DNA from: Camillea tinctor
Taxonomy: Eukaryota; Ascomycota; Sordariomycetes; Xylariales; Xylariaceae
Assembly: GCA_022578605.1 (NCBI GenBank)
Contig: MU394057.1
Coordinates: 682,001 to 746,000, forward strand
Direction: 5' to 3'
Length of the DNA stretch: 64,000 bases
Of the stretch, positions 58,091 to 64,000 are shown one piece after another. Every line of letters starts with the position of its first letter. Positions within the stretch are counted from its first letter, which is position 1. The position numbers were made by a program, and so were the translations under genes. The notes under the pieces were generated by a model. It did no database searches. It worked only from the letters and a program-made list of their open reading frames with translations, and was not told the DNA's origin.

Positions 58091-60273
58091 CTTTTTTTTT
58101 GTTCCCTCCCTTTCTTTTTCCTTCTTCTTCTACCGTTTCCTCCCTTATTTTATATCATCCCTTGTTTTCCTTTCCGTCGCCACTGTGCCGGGAGAAACAA
58201 GAAACAAAAGGGACCCGTATCCTGAATTCGTTTTTTCCGCCCTCGACTAGGTTGGGTTTGTCTTTCTGTTTCCCCCCCTATTTTATTTCACCGATGTAGG
58301 CAGCGGAAAGGTGAAATTGTCGTTGTGGGTATAGTGAAAAAATACCCAGGTAGATAGGTATAAGGTATTAGGTAAAGCCTGGATACCTTATATAAAGTAG
58401 AGCCTCATAGGGCAGTAATGTGGGAGGATGACAAGAAGACGCCAGTGTGCTGCTCATGGGGTGCCGGAGAAGATCCACGAGAACATGTACGTGCGCGCGT
58501 GAGTATGTATATATATATATAATTGTTTCAACGGTTCTCGTGGTTCGTTGATCGAATGGTGTTGTTGCGGCGGTTGGTGCGAGGGGGGTGTGGTCTTGTG
58601 TGCATGAAACCCCCCAGTATAATAGACCGGTATATATCAAATCTATGTATTATATGCGTGTCCCTTGTCCCCAGACAAGGGAGTTTCTTCCTGTCTGCTC
58701 AACAGAAAAATAGTACGGGTTTATAATTTTTGGCTGTATATTCTATTCTATTACGTTAAAATAAAGAATAGCATTAACAGAACATGAAGAGCAAATATAA
58801 AAAACAGAATTATGCTGGGCTGGAGAGCGAGAGGGAGAGGGAAACCTAAAGAAGCGGTGGTGAAAGAAAAAAAAAAGATCTTAATACTTAAACCCCGACT
58901 TATAAAAAGGGGATGGGATGGGGGTTGGGAGATATATACATCATGTATCTGTAAGAAATAAGAAAAAAAAATTCTTTAGATTTTACATCTCACCTAGGAC
59001 TTGTAACGTACGAACAAGAGAGTAAAAGATCTACATCAGCAGCCCAAAAAGCACATGCGGATGAAAAAAAAAAACACATCATAACGAACATTGTGGATTG
59101 ATTGACTTTCACCTGAAGAAAGCCGTACCTGGGTCGCGTCGGTCAATCCCATCGTACATCATGCTAGTAACATAGGCACATCCACACATACACATACACA
59201 TCACACGCAAAACCTAGGTAGTACTATTTCCCATAACCATTATTCAAGGGAGAAAGGGAAAACTGGCGGTGGATTGGGGAGAGAAAAAAAACGGTAGTGA
59301 CTTGGGGGGTTTTGTTATTATGTGTCTCTACGAGCTAACCAACCATAACAAGAGCGGGAAAAAAGCAAGGTAAGGAAAAGGAAAAACAAAAGAAAAGGGT
59401 AAAGAGAAGGGAGTTAAAGTGGGACGGTTTCTTATGCCTCTTTTCTAACTGACAATTGTTTATGTATTACCCCAGAAAGTGGATTTGACCTCTCTTGGCT
59501 CTTCTTATTCAAGTAAGGCAAGTCAGTAAATCGGGGGTATAGTATTGCTCATTTAAGCACACGAGCCAACTCTTGTATTTTTTAGTTTATTTTACTTCTC
59601 TTTCCCAAAACCATGGGGGGAGAATAAATGGGCATGGATGGATAGATATCGTGAAATCCCAGAATAAGGAGAAGGAGAAGGGAGATAATGTAGGTAGATA
59701 ATTATCATCAGATTAGATATATGTATGGTGATTTGGGATTTCAGAGGTATCATCTCCATTCTTAAGGAGACTAACTGCATTAATACTAAATAACTTGACT
59801 GTCTTTCTCATTCATGATGGTAATGTAAAATGCCTGTCCCTTCGGCCCCCGGTTTTCAATCTACTCCTAACTTCTTGATAGGTAGAGAGAACGGTAATAC
59901 ATCTTAGAAAAATAAAACATGCGTTCTGCGTTAATTAAACTCCCGGGCTTGGCTTCTTTTTTTTTATGTTATTGTTTTCTTTAATGCTTTTCCCTTTCCT
60001 CCTCCAAATTAACTAACTTAATCCACTCACCCACCCCCTGAAGTTCAATTTCCTCCATAAAGCTGTGTGTCTGAGGCTAAGATGTGTATGTATCTTCGTA
60101 TCCCAACCCTCCCCCTGGCCCTCCCCGCATTTAGCAACCGTAACATGCCGTCCCTTACTCCCATTTAAGCTTTATTCAAGCTTCTTCTCTACCGCTTCTA
60201 GCATCTTGCGCGTTTCCTGGGCGTAGTGCTTTGCGCCGTTGCCATACCTATGTTCCCCCCGTAGCCCAGACCC
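58091..60273. other. intergenic, about 2.2 kb, no gene supported
   Basis: AT-rich spacer with A-runs, short TA repeats near 58506-58521 and the presumed CWC22 3' UTR. Short open frames show no motif or codon bias. Confidence 0.5.
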
Positions 60274-62973
60274 CTAGTCTGCTCTATCCCGGCTGGCAGG
60301 TAATGGCGACCGCGATCGTGTCCTAGACCTGCTGGCGCTGCTATAACTGTACCGACGTCTCTTGACTGGAATTGGGCTAGGTGACCGGCTTTCGCTGTAC
60401 CTAGAGCGCTTTCTTGGCGCGCTGCTTACCGAGCTCGAGTTTCTGCGTCTCCGTGCTGGCGGTGGCGACGCCGATCTGCTCGCTAGTCGACCACGTTTTG
60501 GAGGCGGTGAGCGTGATGGCGATCGAGAATAGCTCGAATCACGGCGCGCCCTGCGAGGTGGGGGGCTGGCAGAATAGGAATCCCGTCTCGTTGCCGCCGC
60601 TCTGCGTGGCGGTGCACTACGGCTGCGGCTGCGGCTAGGGGATTGCGAATATGAAGGTGAACGCGATCGTGAGTAACTCCGGCCTCGACTGTAGGACCGA
60701 GCCTTGCCAGCCCCACGTACAGAGGGGCTGACAGATCTATATCGCGAGTCACTTGATGCCCGCCGGCCTCGACGGGGGGGACTCGGTGAGTATGATTTCC
60801 GGCCATTGGTTCTGCGTGGGGCTGGACTTCGAGATGAGCTGTAGGAGCGTGACCGAGATCGACTTTCGCTGTATGATCTTGCTCTGCCCCGCCGGGGGGG
60901 GGTTTGTGATGTGGATCGTCCCCTATCCAGCGCCCTCCGTGGCGGGGTTCTAGACCTCGACCGAGATGAGTAGGATGATCCCGTGTACGAAGAATAGCTA
61001 GACACAGAATCAGAATCAGAATCATCGGCAGCCGCCGGCGCGGGCAGAGCCGGTTTCGGCATGTTTGCTAAGTATTCTCTCATATCCTCTGTCAATGCGC
61101 CCATACCAATACTAGTGAAGTAGTTGATAGAGAAACGGGTGTTGCGAGGATTATCACGAGGGAAGAGACCCTCGAAGCTTGGCTGCAGAGTCTCATCCCT
61201 CATTCGCGCCTGGAGCTTCGGCATGCCGAGCTCTTCGGAAATCTCTTGAAACAAAATCTTGAGGAACACTCGGCTAGCTGAGGTCGTCTCGTCCTCGTTC
61301 AAGTGAATTACGGACATGACATGCCAGCCAATAGCATCCGAACCAAATAAATGACCGAACAATCTTGCGATATTCCGTAGTCTATTTGTCTCGTAGCGGT
61401 GGATGGTTTCGTAGTACTTCTGGAAGGATTGCTCAAACAGATCCGTCCAGAGCCGGTTGATCTTAGAGAAACGTTCGGCGATTAGGCCGAAGTATTTGGT
61501 GTATGTCTTCTCCTGACTGCAACTTTCGATGATCATCGAGGGGAGCTCCGGCTCTTGGCCCGCCGGCAGGTTGACCTTCATTAGTTTGTGGACTGCTTCC
61601 TCCGGATCCATCGCAGACTGGATAGTCAGGTATATAGTCTTCCGCAGGTTCACAAGATCCGTATTCGACTGGTCTTTGATTTCGACAGCCTTTTCCTCCT
61701 CATCTTCTTCCTCCGAGCTCTCGTCCTCGTCATCCGAGTCCTCTTCTTCATCACTACCCTCTCCTAGAATTTCAGCCTTCAGTCTCTTGTACGCCGCCTC
61801 ATTCTCTTCCCAGTCGGGGTCAAATTTAAAGATATTCAATCCATCCTGGACATCTATAGCAGCATCTAATTCGATCCTGTGTGTGATCTGGTCATCCTCC
61901 TCGATGAGGTCCAGCTCCTCCTTAATGGCCGGATTATCCTTGAATTTGTCCTTCCGAACTTGGAACAAGACTTCGACGGCGTACTGGACCCGCTTGTCTA
62001 TGTCTGCCTCGTGAAGAATGTTTCGAAACTGATCAAAACAGGCCATGGAGATCTGCGGGCTGAACTCTTCCAGGTGCTGCCCGATTTCCTTCATCAGACC
62101 CACGGCAATTTCCACACTGTCGTCGGTGGGTTTCTGCAACAGAAGGAGTAGGATCTGGGCAGCGAGCATTTCGTGTATTACCTGCTGGTTCGTCAGGTGG
62201 GCGATGAAGGTGGTCGAGGACAGGCAAACGGCCTTGTCGTTCCGCTTGAAGGCCTTCCTAAACTGCATGACCAATCTCTTGACCAGGAGCTCGCCCACCT
62301 GTGGTAGCTTGGTGTTGACGATAGCAGCCATGGCGGCGAAGACGGGGGTGAAAGGCAAACTAGCAGCCTGGGCCTTCATGATGCTGCGGCAAAACAAGCC
62401 GCGGCCCCTGACCAGGTTCTCGTTGAACAGTTCGGGGACGATGTGTTTAATGTTGGAGGCGCCGACCTTGTTGACGAGACCGTTTATGGACTTCTTCAGG
62501 GCCTCCCAAGCCATGCGCTGGTACTCCTTGCTCGTCTTGTCGGTGATCTGGGCTTGCAGTGCGCGCAGACGCGCGGGGGGGATGTAGGTACCGCCGGATC
62601 GCATGTTCAGCAGCTTTTGGTACTCGGCTTTGGCAGCCTCCTGCTTCTCCTCCTCGGTAGGCATCTTGGGAGGTGTACGCTGGCGGGGCGGGGGTGAGCG
62701 GCGAGGCCGATCTCGATCTCTATCTCTGTCTCTGTCTCGGCCTTCTCGGCCTCGACCGGGTCTGTATTTGTCGCCACCATCTCGCGGTCTCGCACGATTC
62801 TCACGGCGGGCGGGGGCTGGATCTTGGTTCGGTGAGCGCTCGCCGGGTTCGAAACCAGGACGAGAAGATGTCATTTCAACATCAGCATCGACATGATCAT
62901 CGATGGTAGCATCGACGGGGGCATCGACCGGAGCATCGACCGGAGCATCGACGGGGATGGCGACGTCGGCCAT
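60274..62973 (-). CDS. CWC22: pre-mRNA splicing factor Cwc22, 899 aa
   Basis: A single exon from ATG at 62973 to TAG. An N-terminal low-complexity part begins with four VDAP/VDAT-type repeats (about residues 8-22) and an Arg/Asp-rich tract. The MIF4G domain spans about 155-345 (WEALKKSINGLVNKVGASN, GRGLFCRSIMKAQAAS). An acidic linker (EEEDSDDEDESSEEEDEEE) lies near 400-425. The MA3 domain covers about 440-560 (LRKTIYLTIQSAMDPEEAVH, RLFGHLFGSDAIGW). From about 650 to the end the chain is an RS domain with dozens of Arg-Ser dipeptides. Cwc22 binds the spliceosome before the first catalytic step and, in animals, delivers eIF4A3 for exon-junction-complex assembly. Unusually for this window the long gene has no intron. 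It diverges from the DPM2-like gene. Confidence 0.95.
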   Translation of the reverse strand: MADVAIPVDAPVDAPVDAPVDATIDDHVDADVEMTSSRPGFEPGERSPNQDPAPARRENRARPRDGGDKYRPGRGREGRDRDRDRDRDRPRRSPPPRQRTPPKMPTEEEKQEAAKAEYQKLLNMRSGGTYIPPARLRALQAQITDKTSKEYQRMAWEALKKSINGLVNKVGASNIKHIVPELFNENLVRGRGLFCRSIMKAQAASLPFTPVFAAMAAIVNTKLPQVGELLVKRLVMQFRKAFKRNDKAVCLSSTTFIAHLTNQQVIHEMLAAQILLLLLQKPTDDSVEIAVGLMKEIGQHLEEFSPQISMACFDQFRNILHEADIDKRVQYAVEVLFQVRKDKFKDNPAIKEELDLIEEDDQITHRIELDAAIDVQDGLNIFKFDPDWEENEAAYKRLKAEILGEGSDEEEDSDDEDESSEEEDEEEKAVEIKDQSNTDLVNLRKTIYLTIQSAMDPEEAVHKLMKVNLPAGQEPELPSMIIESCSQEKTYTKYFGLIAERFSKINRLWTDLFEQSFQKYYETIHRYETNRLRNIARLFGHLFGSDAIGWHVMSVIHLNEDETTSASRVFLKILFQEISEELGMPKLQARMRDETLQPSFEGLFPRDNPRNTRFSINYFTSIGMGALTEDMREYLANMPKPALPAPAAADDSDSDSVSSYSSYTGSSYSSRSRSRTPPRRALDRGRSTSQTPPRRGRARSYSESRSRSRSYSSSRSPAPRRTNGRKSYSPSPPRRGRRASSDSRYRSVSPSVRGAGKARSYSRGRSYSRSRSPSYSQSPSRSRSRSAPPRRAAATRRDSYSASPPPRRARRDSSYSRSPSRSPPPKRGRLASRSASPPPARRRRNSSSVSSAPRKRSRYSESRSPSPIPVKRRRYSYSSASRSRTRSRSPLPASRDRAD

Positions 62974-63683
62974 AGTGGTGAAAAAAAAAATGAAAAAAGG
63001 CCTTGTCTAGTTCTGTCGTCGTGTGTTCTGCTCGGCGCGTATAGTGTTCGCTATTATGCTGTCTATCGTATTGTTGATTGGATTCAATTAAAGCTTGCGC
63101 TGTTGCAGCTGTGGATGTTGTTGTGGTGGAAGTGGTGGATAAGGATAAGGAATGGTGAAAAGAAATATTTATTATGTACAAAGGTACTTTATTTTTATTT
63201 TCAGATGATGGAGGTAAGTTCCCTATGCAGTTTGGGCGAGGCTGGCAGTCGCAAGAAGCTTTTTTGAGAAGTGGATCTCTACCTGCAGGCTGCCAGCTCT
63301 TCTGATAGGATGAAGAGGTAACGCGAGCAAGGATAGGTACTGTAGGGACTGCAGCTTTAGCGGGTCCCTCTTGCAGTGTCTCGCTGTCTCCTTTACTATA
63401 CGTCGCGTTTATGTAGTGTAAGTTTATTAGCATTAAACTTAGGCCAAGTCATCGCATTTTGTCCCTCCTCTGAACTTCGAGACACGACTCGACTTTGACA
63501 ATTTACAACTTCAGCCCGGGCAACTTACTATCGATCTCACCCAAGTCAATTTTTACTAAGAGAAAATAAGAAAAAAGAAAAAAACGAAAGAAAATCAATT
63601 TCACGTTCACTCTTCTAAATCACCCATCTACACTCATTTACCATAAATTCTTAAGTTTTTTTTCATCTCACTCCTATATAACA
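62974..63683. promoter_or_regulatory. divergent promoter between CWC22 and DPM2-like genes
   Basis: About 710 bp with A/T-rich tracts on both sides and a pyrimidine-rich leader before the DPM2-like start (63600-63680). No specific factor site is recognised. Confidence 0.5.
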
Positions 63684-63955
63684 ATGGTATGTTTGTCTAT
63701 CACTTACATTGATATCCTCCATTACATATGCATGTGCCTACATAACCTATATATATACAACTCTATGAACAACAGCTCTCACAGCTACCCAATACATTCT
63801 CATTCCCCAATTGAATCGCCACTATAACCTCAACCCATCTCACAGCAATGCTAACCTCTCACCTCTTCTCCCAGCTCGGCACACTCGTCGGACTCGCCAT
63901 GCTCGTGGCCGCCTCCGTCGTTTTCCTCTACTATTCCATCTGGACGCTAGCCATG
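63684..63955 (+). CDS. DPM2: DPM2-like dolichol-phosphate mannosyltransferase regulatory subunit, 5' part (gene runs off window)
   Basis: I read a three-base first coding exon (ATG, 63684-63686) followed by GTATGT, then exon 63875-63955 entered through CCCAG and left through GTAAAC. This gives M plus LGTLVGLAMLVAASVVFLYY and SIWTLAM, a membrane segment matching the first helix of Dpm2. Dpm2 is a roughly 80-90-residue ER membrane protein that stabilises Dpm1, which makes dolichol-phosphate-mannose for N-glycosylation, GPI anchors and O-mannosylation. An alternative start at 63848 would give MLTSHLFSQ before LGTLVG without the first intron. The spliced form agrees better with the short N terminus of the family. 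The second helix should lie just beyond the right edge. Confidence 0.7.
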
Positions 63956-64000
63956 GTAAACCTCTCTTTCCCCCATGCCCTCCCTCACCCCTCCTCTCCC

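Overview
This is about 64 kb of nuclear DNA from a filamentous ascomycete, most likely a Sordariomycete-type fungus. The evidence is short (54-115 bp) GT-AG introns in most genes, C/G-rich third codon positions, CT-rich leaders, small secreted proteins, HET and Hce2 families, and an extremely AT-rich repeat whose composition fits repeat-induced point mutation (RIP). I saw no bacterial operons, CRISPR array, rRNA or convincing tRNA.

Region 1 (1-16 kb) looks accessory. It holds the 5' part of an NRPS-like adenylating enzyme cut by the left edge, a broken berberine-bridge-type FAD oxidoreductase, and a HET-domain fragment that abuts the broken oxidoreductase tail to tail. It also holds a secreted protein of unknown function and a 1.93 kb Fot1/pogo-like DNA transposon with TA target duplication, intact 42-bp inverted ends and an eroded interior. 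Next to the transposon is an Hce2 (Ecp2-like) candidate effector, followed by an aldehyde dehydrogenase and a small-molecule O-methyltransferase. The enzymes could be remains of, or material for, a specialised-metabolite locus, but no complete cluster is visible.

Region 2 (17-33 kb) is core: TIM13 (mitochondrial import), an NSRP1-like and an NFKBIL1-like gene diverging from one promoter, and a large YTA7/ATAD2-type chromatin AAA ATPase. It ends with a small conserved-looking 106-residue protein behind a long leader.

Region 3 (33-49 kb) is mostly empty of genes. It contains one two-exon 1092-residue protein of no recognised domain, then about 10.4 kb without a credible gene, rich in simple repeats and in palindromic TAGGTACCTA/ACCTAGGT words.

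Region 4 (49-64 kb) is core again: a BNI4-like scaffold protein, a 315-bp fold-back MITE, DUS1 (tRNA dihydrouridine synthase), a possible tiny membrane-protein ORF, CWC22 (splicing), and the first exons of a DPM2-like gene cut by the right edge. Three genes (NSRP1-like, CWC22 and, less certainly, NFKBIL1-like) belong to splicing-related families, but nothing in the sequence shows they are co-regulated apart from the shared 19.4-19.8 kb promoter.

Exon coordinates come from reading splice sites and frames by eye. Family names rest on motif recognition, not on a database search.
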